This document shows, piece by piece, positions 8,501 to 15,309 of a DNA stretch of 36,191 nucleotides (position 1 is its first letter; every line of letters begins with the position of its first letter). The notes under the pieces were generated by a model. The model was not told the DNA's origin and did not search any database. It saw only the letters and a program-made list of their open reading frames with translations. The DNA lies in the NCBI GenBank assembly GCA_964481775.1, contig CAYZUX010000031.1, forward strand, positions 1 through 36,191, read 5' to 3'. Origin of the DNA: OLB16 sp964481775 (GTDB taxonomy: Bacteria; Hinthialibacterota; Hinthialibacteria; OLB16). A program made the translations under genes and the position numbers.

Positions 8501-9059
8501 AATGAGCCGAATAAGTGATCCGCAAGTCATCGATGGCTCCGGTCATGCTCAGCCCATCCGTTTCAATGCGTCCCACCATCAGCGGAGATTGATCGAAGAG
8601 CAATGACTTTGGAACTTTCCGATCCAAAACTGCTTGGCCATCGACATACAGGGAGAAGGCTTTTTCTTCGAAACGAAGGGCAATGAAATGCCATCTCCCT
8701 TTTTCGAGACAGAAACCACTTCGGAAATCTCCAGCCTGGGGGATATAGGCGGCAATCTCACCATTCGCAGGAGCGGTGTAGATCTCCCAGTGTGCCCCGT
8801 TTTTAGGTGCGACCGCGAAAAGGATGTTATAGGCATCAAAGGAGGAGAACTGTGCCCAGCACTCAATCGTGATGGGACGTTTCTCCACAGCCTTTTTCCA
8901 GGGGATGACCAGATGCCGACCTTCCTTGCCGAGCTCAACCGCCTTTCCGAATTTCCCCTCTATGAGGCGTTGAGGACCTTGAGAAGCGACAGAAATGGCC
9001 ACTAACCATGGAAGGCAACCCACACACAGCCAACGGAGATAACGTGATGAATACATCAT
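5517..9059 (-). CDS. Secreted LamG-GH2 glycoside hydrolase (beta-mannosidase-like)
   Basis: The 1180-residue exported enzyme probably removes beta-linked sugars from the non-reducing end of glycans. Residues 1-26 are a signal peptide (MMYSSRYLRWLCVGCLPWL...). Residues about 28-190 are a LamG/concanavalin-like domain, and about 285-500 the GH2 jelly-roll sugar-binding domain (WWFARTF, LSFDGIDYAGSVYVNG). About 500-615 is an immunoglobulin-like domain, and about 625-940 a TIM barrel starting at INGIPMFIKGANW. The predicted acid/base is E749 (MWGGGNEN) and the nucleophile E812 (FYGEFGTPSM). The RLRNHPSLIMWGGGNE context is typical of GH2 beta-mannosidases and exo-glucosaminidases; the exact sugar is uncertain. 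The ATG at 9059 with AAAGGA upstream is preferred over an in-frame TTG six codons earlier. The gene is monocistronic and separate from the right-hand glycan cluster. Confidence 0.88.
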   Translation of the reverse strand: MMYSSRYLRWLCVGCLPWLVAISVASQGPQRLIEGKFGKAVELGKEGRHLVIPWKKAVEKRPITIECWAQFSSFDAYNILFAVAPKNGAHWEIYTAPANGEIAAYIPQAGDFRSGFCLEKGRWHFIALRFEEKAFSLYVDGQAVLDRKVPKSLLFDQSPLMVGRIETDGLSMTGAIDDLRITYSAHSLEGYVPETPARPREDDLALFSFDAIDESKEVFPNAMAENQGLEAVIRDGLTLPQGDRFLDEVQEEAYHNSTLHGDEFVEYDSTLPKTEVTSQATNAYIKFAPNTRISLDGEWLLKESTPRLAADLKEKRLKPEESEGVKNRWFKEGYDRSDWRKVTVPTSVQSALLKLGEIEDPLIGDNTWKELHEFGEPKDFTWHHRKTRIEQKDWWFARTFTVPKEWEGKTIRLSFDGIDYAGSVYVNGQPLGYHAGMFGGPDLDISKLVRFDTPNEVVVRVDCIPESWFGILKGSPGWGWHYGHLVSLGIWRSVWLEAVPQIEIQHPYVRTLSLEENKAEVMVEYTLQNASAQPEPVQVSFEISGETFESKPLAFVNEVQAPSGRSRYQTRVVIEDPKAWWPMNYGDPDLYKIRLSVLPKGATNPVSSQESLFGIRTIEMRPLRGQAEEKDYRWQFVINGIPMFIKGANWCWSDPMLELDPVKYEHILELARRAGVQMFRAWGGGIIETDEFYRLCDKKGLMVYQEFPYCWMPPDFPLTDPKVLDDQVSRVVQRLRNHPSLIMWGGGNENVEISGADEGLFLVGRRCRQYDPSRPFHRTSPWGGSYHNWGVFHNGLPYDTGFTQNPSVFYGEFGTPSMNNHEETALYLGEECLKQWPPAQDDGAVQMHMNQFGYGDMAKVMRYCDYGPIKDWKTYIEYSQMAQGDEIRFACNFQRAGSYLNKGGLWFYKMTDLFPGHSWAVVGFYGYPKLSYYQAKHVYQPQAAFAFTEKLNWQPNEPFVTSLHVANDSTRPLENVVVRAVLYGSDLLEQWSKEYAVSSVKTAERQDLERVTVNLDPGKIKPFLLAVSMRDKEGNLISDQWSWFNYQVKTEATKKMEEIPAWGWPHERAPEAFEAYGNLPEARLLTLPKANLHASLAYNGKTGFIRVKNLAQVPAFNVIIEGFEGGGYTNYLDDNSFCLYPGEERKIPFETNSGWLASLEGLTVRAWNAEKVATVLDTDR

Positions 9060-9357
9060 TTGTGTAGATCCTTTCAAATCAGGCGGTTACTGCAAATATC
9101 AGATGTTTGGAAGTAAATCCTCAAGTCAGAAAGAATAGGTTATCCGATTGTCCTGTCTAATTCAACCACAAAGATTTATTGGGGAAAATCAATATATAAG
9201 GCTCAAGTTTTACCCAATCCACTCATCCCTCCAGCCTTAGAGGAGTCCCCCAGGGGTGGTCAGATCTGGCAAGGTTGTTCTGGAAAGCCTTGACTGTCGT
9301 GAATTTCGGATATAAATTACTTTCAAATAACACACAGCTCGAAGGGAGATCCCGCCC
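9060..9357. other. Divergent intergenic region
   Basis: These 298 bases separate the start of the GH2 gene (minus) from the receiver-like gene (plus). The stretch 9110-9210 is A+T-rich, and one good plus-strand promoter candidate is listed separately. No coding frame or strong repeat is seen. Confidence 0.6.
9290..9318 (+). promoter_or_regulatory. Candidate sigma70-type promoter for the receiver-like gene
   Basis: TTGACT (9290-9295, five of six matches to the -35 consensus) is followed after 17 bases by TAAATT (9313-9318); an overlapping TATAAA begins at 9311. Transcription would begin near 9325, about 33 bases before the ATG at 9358. Assigned by inspection only. Confidence 0.5.
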
Positions 9358-9822
9358 ATGTCCCTTAAGTCGATGAATTCGCTAGTCGGAATTACCGATT
9401 ACGACGAAGCCACAAATCTGTCCACGTATCTCATTGGTCACGGTTGGAATGCCGATCATGCCTCCTCGCCTGAACAACTCCTCGCCGATCTTGAGGAGGG
9501 GAATTACAACCTGGTTGTGATGGATGAGGGTATCCTCAGCGATTCCGAATGGAGCTTGGAGGAATACCTTCAGGAGATCGGTCCGGATGTCTCCGTCGTT
9601 GTGCTCACCCAGCCGGGTGACAGATGGGAGGATGACTTGGCCGAGGATGAGAATCTGGTGGTTTTACAGCATCCCTATAGTTGTTGGGAGCTGAAATCCG
9701 CGATCGCTCGTGTCACCCAGATGAATGCCTGTTGTGAAGATTCCGAAGAAGACACATCGAATGATGGCATAGATGAGGAAGACGCTTTCCTCTGTGATGA
9801 ACTCGAGACAGCGGCGTATTAA
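9358..9822 (+). CDS. Stand-alone receiver-like protein (divergent CheY fold)
   Basis: The 154-residue protein consists of one REC-like domain (about 8-120) and an acidic tail (about 124-154). The pattern follows a response regulator: acidic pair D14 and D16 (GITDYDEA), candidate phospho-acceptor D56 (NLVVMDEGIL), and switch T84 (VVVLTQPG). The invariant lysine of the K-P motif is replaced by histidine (H105, LQHPYS). Loss of that lysine usually impairs phosphorylation-driven switching, so this may be a pseudo-receiver or one with altered chemistry. There is no output domain and no adjacent kinase. GAAGGGAG lies about 10 bases before the ATG. It is a single-gene unit ending in a strong terminator. 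Confidence 0.72.
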   Translation: MSLKSMNSLVGITDYDEATNLSTYLIGHGWNADHASSPEQLLADLEEGNYNLVVMDEGILSDSEWSLEEYLQEIGPDVSVVVLTQPGDRWEDDLAEDENLVVLQHPYSCWELKSAIARVTQMNACCEDSEEDTSNDGIDEEDAFLCDELETAAY

Positions 9823-9891
9823 AAACCACCGCTGGTTGGCAAAACTCGAAAAACCAAATCATGAATGTCCCCCGCATGGGGGCAGTCCTGG

Positions 9892-9940
9892 CTTCCGCCA
9901 CGGTGAGTGGGCGGCTTACCGTGGTGGGAGCCTTTTGTTT
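9892..9940 (+). terminator. Intrinsic terminator
   Basis: A long stem (left arm 9892-9907, right arm 9915-9930, including G-T pairs) around the loop TGGGCGG is followed by CCTTTTGTTT. It sits between the convergent receiver-like and PaaK-like genes and ends within two bases of the latter's stop, so it may serve both. Confidence 0.72.
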
Positions 9941-9941
9941 G

Positions 9942-11291
9942 TTACAGGTTTCTTAACAAGGGTCTCTTTCCATCCCCGGAAACCGGGATTTCCTCCACAG
10001 TCTGTACCTCGACATGCATCTCTCCCCGAGTATGGCCGGTGATTCGCGCGGACAGGTCCTTTCCAGTGCACTCGTCGTAACCTTGCCCTGGCACCACCAG
10101 AAGAGTCAGTGAGTCTCTTCCTTTCGCAAGGACCTGGAATTGGCGGATTTTGTCCTGCAGGTCCTCCAGCAGCAGCGTGAAGAAGTGGACTGAGATGTGT
10201 TTTCCGGAATGAGTGACGACACTTTCCGCGAGCCTTCCAGCGACTTCGTGCCACATCGGTAATCCCCGCCGTCCACAGCAGGCATCCTCCTCATCCGGGA
10301 GGACCAGGTCTCCGGTGTCATAACGGATAAATGGTTGGGCATCGTTGGAGAAACAGGTCAACACGAGACGCTTAAGGCCAGAGGAATCGGGCGGATCCAG
10401 ATCGAGATACTCGGCGTAGAAATCTTCCGCTGACCAACACAGTCCACTTCCTGATGGACAGGAGAAGGCGATCCTCCCGAACTCACGGTTGCCATAGGCA
10501 TTAATCAGCCGCGCGCGGAAGGTTTCGGATAAAAGCCGTGCGTGTTCCTTGGTCAGAGTCTCGCCTGACACCACCACAGTTTTAAGTCCGGGAAATTCCA
10601 ACTTGCGTTCGCGAGCCCGGCAGGCGAGAAAAACAGCTGCGCTGGTATAAGCCTCCAGGACCTGAAGCCGGTGATGGATCAGGTAATCGAGCAGCTGATC
10701 AGCACGCTCCTCTGTCAAGTCGAAAGCCAGCTCCTCATGACGCTTGAGGATATGCCTGGCGAAGAAATCCCGTTCTCCCTCACGGCCGGTAGCCGGAACA
10801 CGTCCCGCCCCCCAGACTTTCAGATAAGGGGTGCCCGGTTCGATCCCCCAGGCACTCATTTCACGCAAGTAGCGCGCAATCTTCGAGCCGGTCAATTTCT
10901 GGCTGGTGAAGAAGCGGAATGGTTCTCCGGTCGAACCACTTGTGCTGTAAGGAATTCGATGGAGTGAGGGAACGGACACAGAGACCATGACCCCCGGGGC
11001 CTGAGTACGGATCTCCTGTTTATTGAGAACTGGCAGATCAGCCAGCTGTTCGGGAGCCTGGAAGCGAGCGGGATCAAGCTTGTGATCCCCCAGCCACTCC
11101 TTGTAAAAAGGCACCGACTCGAAAGCATGGTGAAGCAAAGCGGAGAGCCGTTCCCGTTGCAGTTGGTATAATTTCGCCCTGGGCCACCACTGTGACTGCC
11201 TGAGAAGACGGTATTCGGCGGAAAAGCCGTTCCCAGAGCGCCATGAGGCCAGCGGGAAAACCACAGTTCGGACCAGAAAAGAAGGGATCAT
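9942..11291 (-). CDS. PaaK/CapK-like adenylate-forming enzyme
   Basis: A 449-residue member of the ANL superfamily, close to phenylacetate-CoA ligase (PaaK) and the CapK proteins of surface-polysaccharide clusters. Visible motifs are the ATP-binding loop STSGSTGEPF, YGNREFG (the YGxxE motif) and RYDTGD. A smaller C-terminal domain follows from about residue 340. It should activate a carboxylate with ATP; the substrate is unknown. It follows the SGNH hydrolase with an ATGA overlap if the ATG at 11291 is used. An in-frame ATG at 11303 is the alternative, and neither has a clear ribosome-binding site, which fits translational coupling. Co-transcription with an SGNH hydrolase suggests acyl modification of an envelope polymer, but this is inference. 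It is the last gene of the ftsH operon. Confidence 0.82.
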   Translation of the reverse strand: MIPSFLVRTVVFPLASWRSGNGFSAEYRLLRQSQWWPRAKLYQLQRERLSALLHHAFESVPFYKEWLGDHKLDPARFQAPEQLADLPVLNKQEIRTQAPGVMVSVSVPSLHRIPYSTSGSTGEPFRFFTSQKLTGSKIARYLREMSAWGIEPGTPYLKVWGAGRVPATGREGERDFFARHILKRHEELAFDLTEERADQLLDYLIHHRLQVLEAYTSAAVFLACRARERKLEFPGLKTVVVSGETLTKEHARLLSETFRARLINAYGNREFGRIAFSCPSGSGLCWSAEDFYAEYLDLDPPDSSGLKRLVLTCFSNDAQPFIRYDTGDLVLPDEEDACCGRRGLPMWHEVAGRLAESVVTHSGKHISVHFFTLLLEDLQDKIRQFQVLAKGRDSLTLLVVPGQGYDECTGKDLSARITGHTRGEMHVEVQTVEEIPVSGDGKRPLLRNL

Positions 11292-12364
11292 GGGGCCAAC
11301 CATTCCATGCTTGAGTCATTCAGGAGGACATGGGCGGCCAACTGATGCCCTTCCCGAGTCCAGTGTCCATCCCAATCAAAGAACAGTTTGGCGGGGTTTG
11401 GGTGAGCGCGAAAGGGGGCAAGCAGATCAGTAACCGGGATTCCGATGCGTTGTGCCCGAGTCTTGGCTTCATCCTGAAAAGGTGTGGTGGTTACCCACTC
11501 TTCCGGTCCAAAGCCCATCGTCTGTTTTCCTGTTTTCCAGGCATCCGGAGAGACCTGGGTTCCTGGGGGTATCAGGACCAGGGAGATCCTGGCTCTGTGG
11601 GTACGGCATATCCGATCGATTTCCCCAAGACTCCTTGAAATCTGACTCCAGGCCTTGTCTTCGAGCTCGGTCCAATGACTCCGGAATGGGAAGATGACCC
11701 CTTCGGGTGGTTCACCCTGCCTCCCTGAAAGCTCCTCAGGAGGAGTCAATAGCTGGGGTGGATGGAGAAACCGCCATAGAGCCGACCATTGAAAAAGGGC
11801 GGATTCTACCCGTCCTCTTCTTGTCTTGAGTATGGGAGCGGCAACCGACAGGGGAAAACTGTTCTCACGTGGCTCGGCCAAATCCCAGTATCGGTGTTCC
11901 TCTTCCAGGTCATTCGGGAAAAGACAGACCAGGACTGTTTGGGGATGGATCTGTTCCATCAACTCAGGCAGCCGCAAGCACATCAAAAGTGGTGAGTAGC
12001 CTCCCACACCCGCATTGACAACCGCGAACTCTTCTCCCAGTCCTTCCTGAATCTGGTGGCAAAAGGTCTCTTCCTCGGTCACTTGAAGCGCCTCAACCAT
12101 GGAGTCCCCCAACACCAGGATTCTGTGAGGCTGGAGGAGATCAGGTTCGCTCCCACGTAATCCAAGGGAATTGAATTGGATAACCTGATGGAACTCTCTT
12201 CTGGGAGAGATCCATTTTCCTTTCGAATTGGGAATGCGTGAGAGAAGATACTTGGAGTGAGGAAGCGTCACCACACGGCCTGTCGTAAAGAATCCCAAAC
12301 CCAATTCAATCAGGGCAACACCCAGGCAGACACCAAGAAGGATGACCACAACCATCCGGGGCAT
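11288..12364 (-). CDS. Membrane-anchored SGNH/GDSL hydrolase
   Basis: A 358-residue esterase or acyltransferase-like protein. Residues about 4-27 form a membrane helix or uncleaved signal (VVVILLGVCLGVALIELGLGF), placing the catalytic domain outside the inner membrane. The SGNH blocks are in order: S88 (LVLGDSMVEA), G119 (VNAGVGGYSP), N151 (CLFPNDLEE), and the D332/H334 pair in DWDGHWTREGH. The D-x-H-W variant resembles extracellular polysaccharide O-acetyl-handling SGNH proteins. It overlaps the following PaaK-like gene by four bases and follows the DUF2325 gene by 45 bases. The ATG at 12364 lacks a strong ribosome-binding site. The exact substrate cannot be inferred. Confidence 0.82.
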   Translation of the reverse strand: MPRMVVVILLGVCLGVALIELGLGFFTTGRVVTLPHSKYLLSRIPNSKGKWISPRREFHQVIQFNSLGLRGSEPDLLQPHRILVLGDSMVEALQVTEEETFCHQIQEGLGEEFAVVNAGVGGYSPLLMCLRLPELMEQIHPQTVLVCLFPNDLEEEHRYWDLAEPRENSFPLSVAAPILKTRRGRVESALFQWSALWRFLHPPQLLTPPEELSGRQGEPPEGVIFPFRSHWTELEDKAWSQISRSLGEIDRICRTHRARISLVLIPPGTQVSPDAWKTGKQTMGFGPEEWVTTTPFQDEAKTRAQRIGIPVTDLLAPFRAHPNPAKLFFDWDGHWTREGHQLAAHVLLNDSSMEWLAP

Positions 12365-12409
12365 CAGACAGACTCAAGCAGCACTCTGAAGAGAGTGAAT
12401 CTTTGATCC

Positions 12410-14809
12410 TCAGATCTCTTCATTCACACGCTGTAAACGGTGATAAAGGGAGACCAGGCCCGATGAAGGATGTTCGAAAACAGGACGTGAATACTCCTCG
12501 GCGACCTGCTTCAGGCGCAAGATCCCGGGTTCGTTCACCGCGCGTCCAAAAACGACTACAAAATCACACTCACGGACATGCCGTTTCATACCCTGTTTCT
12601 CCAGCTGAAGAATGCTGGAGAAGTAAAGCAACTCGGCGTGAACCATCGTGAACAGGTGTGCGTAATCCGATTGGAAACGTTCATCCCCCCCGGCCAGCAG
12701 AACACGTTTGCCAGCGAACCGCTCCATCCTGGCTCCCGTGATTTCCGGATAAGGGAAATCCATGCTGGGCTGGAATGGGGTGGGTGGGATGAGAGGATCC
12801 TCTCCGGGGAGCGGAACCGGCTGGACAGGAGCGTCTATCGATGGTGAAACAGGGAGGGCTTCTGCCTGGGGTAAGGTCTCCAGATCCTCTTCTGGGAGAG
12901 TCATCTCCTCGGAAGATCCATGTTCCTGAGTCTCAGCTGCATCAATGATCCGTGACAGGGTGGCTGAAACCGGCTCGCTTTCCGGAGTAACCCGATTCAC
13001 TGCCGCCGATTCAACAGCATCCCTGGCAAGCGCCCGATCCAGGACCTCGGCCACGCTTGGTTCACCGGCTGGAGTGGTTTCAGGAGAACCGCCTTCATCC
13101 GGGAATAAAGGACCTGAGATGTCTCTATCCAGGTCCGTTGGGTTTGCCGGGTTCTCTATCAGACTGGTATCCAGGGTTTCGGCTGCACTGGAGACTGGAA
13201 CCTCAGTCAGTGCACCTCCCTCCGAAAGGACTTCTGATGCATCCAGCATCTCGCCCATCTCTTGCCTTTGTGAAGATGAGGAGTCGGTTTGCTCTTTCGA
13301 ACTTCCTGGTCCATCTTCATTGGCACCAGGGGCAGTTTCAGAGGGATAGGCCTCTTTCCATAAGTCCCTGGGAGTGTCCAGAGAACCTGTTAGTTCTGCG
13401 AATACCCGATCATCTTCCTGGAGCGCGAGAGACTCCACCACGAGTGGTCTCCCCTCAAGCCCAAACAGGTCAGCCTCGACCGGTGGTGGAGGCGGTTCCG
13501 GGGTAGAGGGAAGCGGGGGGGATACTCCTTCACGCTCAGCTGTCTTTTCAGGTACCGGAGGCGTTGCCGGAGGGACCGCGAATTCGGTAAAGGGAAGGGA
13601 ATCATCCAGCTCTCTCGCGGAGGGACCTTTGGTGAGGTCAGTTTTCAATGCCTGAGCAAAAACTTCCGGCTGGAGTGTGGGATCAAAATGCCCGAGTGTG
13701 GCTGTATCGGGTGAGGCTGGGGTTGCATGATCGACTTTGACGGCACTTGTGGTTTCCCTAAGATTCGCAAGCTCCCGTTCGAGGTGATGAATGGTTTGTT
13801 GTGCCTTCTGGACCTCTTCGAGCAGTTGGGTACGTGCTGACTCGGCTTGGGAATACGCATCTTCAGCCTTTTTAAGACTTACCCGATGCTCCTGAGCTTC
13901 TCGTTCAAGGCGGGAGATAATCTCGATATGGTAGGCTTCCTGTTGTGCCTGAACCACACGTTCTTCCTGGACCTGGAGCAGTCCCTGCTTGAGTGATAGA
14001 AATTCCTCCACAGGGGCTGTGGTCTGACGGACCTGGTCGAGGGTTTGTTCGAGCTCATGACATCTTGTTTGCGCCACAGCCAACTCGTGCTCCAGCTCCT
14101 CTGCACGCCCCTTGGCTCGATCCAGTTGTTCCTCGAGCAGTCCAACCTGTTGGCGGAGTTCATCTTGCCGTTGCTCGAGCATCTGGACTCTTTCCCCAAG
14201 GCTGGCCCGTGAAGCTTCCACTTCCGAGATCTTCGATTCCAATGAAAGCCGGGCATTTTGTGCCGCATCCCGCTCTCGAGTCATTCGGTCCAGACTCCCC
14301 GCCAGGGAATCCAACTCTCCTCGTCTCTCTGCCAGTTGGCTCTCCACCCGGCGGAGATTCCGGTCGGTTTCTTCCAGGATTTGTTTGGATGCCTTCAGTT
14401 GATTTTCGTAGGCCGCTTTCTGTTCGGTCATTTCCGCCTGGGTCCGTCCCAGCAGGATGACCTTCTCAGAGAAGCGGGCCAGCTCCGCCTGGAGGGAAGC
14501 ACGCTCTTTCCTGAGGGAATCATTCTCCAGGCGCATCTGAAGCAACTCGCGGCAAGTCTCGAAAAAACGTTCGTGCAGGCTCAGCAACGAGTCTCCGAAT
14601 TCCCTGGCTTGGGGCAATGATGCGGTGTCTCTGGAAAGCAGGCTTCTCTCCTCACGGCGGTGGGGGGAGTCGGGACGGGCTTCCAATCGGGCCGCGAAGT
14701 CATCCCATTCCTGCGAAAGTGCCCGATTCCTCTCGGAGAGGCGTGAAAACAAATCACGGCATTCATAAACAATCTGTTTGAGATCTGGCCGGACAGGTTG
14801 CTCTTCCAT
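12410..14809 (-). CDS. Long coiled-coil protein with C-terminal DUF2325-like domain
   Basis: A 799-residue protein in three parts. Residues about 15-345 are near-continuous heptad-rich coiled coil (many E, R, Q and L, e.g. LEQRQDELRQQVGLLEEQL). Residues about 345-690 are acidic, low-complexity and rich in Pro, Ser and Thr, and probably disordered. Residues about 693-799 form a compact domain resembling DUF2325: VLLAGGDERFQSDYAHLF, then CDFVVVFGRAVNEPG and SRPVFEHPSSGLVSLYHRL. No signal peptide or membrane helix is seen, so it is probably cytoplasmic. Its ATG overlaps the stop of the membrane-protein gene (TAATG), which implies coupled translation. A scaffold or sensor role linked to FtsH is speculative. 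The DUF2325 call is by eye and moderately secure. Confidence 0.7.
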   Translation of the reverse strand: MEEQPVRPDLKQIVYECRDLFSRLSERNRALSQEWDDFAARLEARPDSPHRREERSLLSRDTASLPQAREFGDSLLSLHERFFETCRELLQMRLENDSLRKERASLQAELARFSEKVILLGRTQAEMTEQKAAYENQLKASKQILEETDRNLRRVESQLAERRGELDSLAGSLDRMTRERDAAQNARLSLESKISEVEASRASLGERVQMLEQRQDELRQQVGLLEEQLDRAKGRAEELEHELAVAQTRCHELEQTLDQVRQTTAPVEEFLSLKQGLLQVQEERVVQAQQEAYHIEIISRLEREAQEHRVSLKKAEDAYSQAESARTQLLEEVQKAQQTIHHLERELANLRETTSAVKVDHATPASPDTATLGHFDPTLQPEVFAQALKTDLTKGPSARELDDSLPFTEFAVPPATPPVPEKTAEREGVSPPLPSTPEPPPPPVEADLFGLEGRPLVVESLALQEDDRVFAELTGSLDTPRDLWKEAYPSETAPGANEDGPGSSKEQTDSSSSQRQEMGEMLDASEVLSEGGALTEVPVSSAAETLDTSLIENPANPTDLDRDISGPLFPDEGGSPETTPAGEPSVAEVLDRALARDAVESAAVNRVTPESEPVSATLSRIIDAAETQEHGSSEEMTLPEEDLETLPQAEALPVSPSIDAPVQPVPLPGEDPLIPPTPFQPSMDFPYPEITGARMERFAGKRVLLAGGDERFQSDYAHLFTMVHAELLYFSSILQLEKQGMKRHVRECDFVVVFGRAVNEPGILRLKQVAEEYSRPVFEHPSSGLVSLYHRLQRVNEEI

Positions 14810-15309
14810 TATGCCGCAATACTACTCCTTTTCTCCCGCCTTGCGAAATGCCCTTCCGATGCAGGTTGCAAAAGAATCCAGAGGAGCCCCCCTTCAAAAG
14901 CAACGGCCAGAATCTCAAGCACAATCTGTTCATGGGAGAGCACAAAAACGGGTCTTATGAAGAGGTAACGCAGTGCATGCAGAAGCCAGGCACCAAGGTC
15001 AAGCAGGAGCACACGAATCAACCAGGTTCGAGCCCATGGCCTGAGTCCAAGCCCATGGTACCCAAGTACAAGAAAAAGAGTGGAAATCAGGTAGCGGTAC
15101 CCGGTATGAATCAACCCGAGTGTTCCTTCTTCACGTATTCGGAAATGAACACCGCTCCCGGAGTCTCCTTTATCCACATTGACATTTGTTCCGAAGAATG
15201 AGTAACAGATGGTTTCCAGCAGGTGTGTCCCCGCAAGAACCATCAGCCCCGTCAACAGGACGAACAATAGAACCTTGGCGGAACCTTCTGGAACAACCGG
15301 CTGGATCAT
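14809..15309 (-). CDS. Small integral membrane protein, unknown family
   Basis: A 166-residue protein with about four hydrophobic helices (around 12-37, 65-85, 95-112 and 128-148) and a basic C-terminus (FARREKRSSIAA). A soluble segment of about 28 residues (DKGDSGSGVHFRIREEGTLG) lies between helices 1 and 2. I do not recognise the family. Its ATG overlaps the ftsH stop codon (ATGA), and its own stop overlaps the next start (TAATG), so it is translationally locked between ftsH and the coiled-coil gene. That position makes a partner or modulator of the membrane protease plausible, but nothing in the sequence proves it. Confidence 0.7.
   Translation of the reverse strand: MIQPVVPEGSAKVLLFVLLTGLMVLAGTHLLETICYSFFGTNVNVDKGDSGSGVHFRIREEGTLGLIHTGYRYLISTLFLVLGYHGLGLRPWARTWLIRVLLLDLGAWLLHALRYLFIRPVFVLSHEQIVLEILAVAFEGGLLWILLQPASEGHFARREKRSSIAA

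Noticed and set aside
13993..14460. Plus-strand frames opposite the coiled-coil gene
   Set aside because: Long open frames antisense to E/Q/L-rich coiled coils are expected from codon bias; no ribosome-binding site or recognisable motif.
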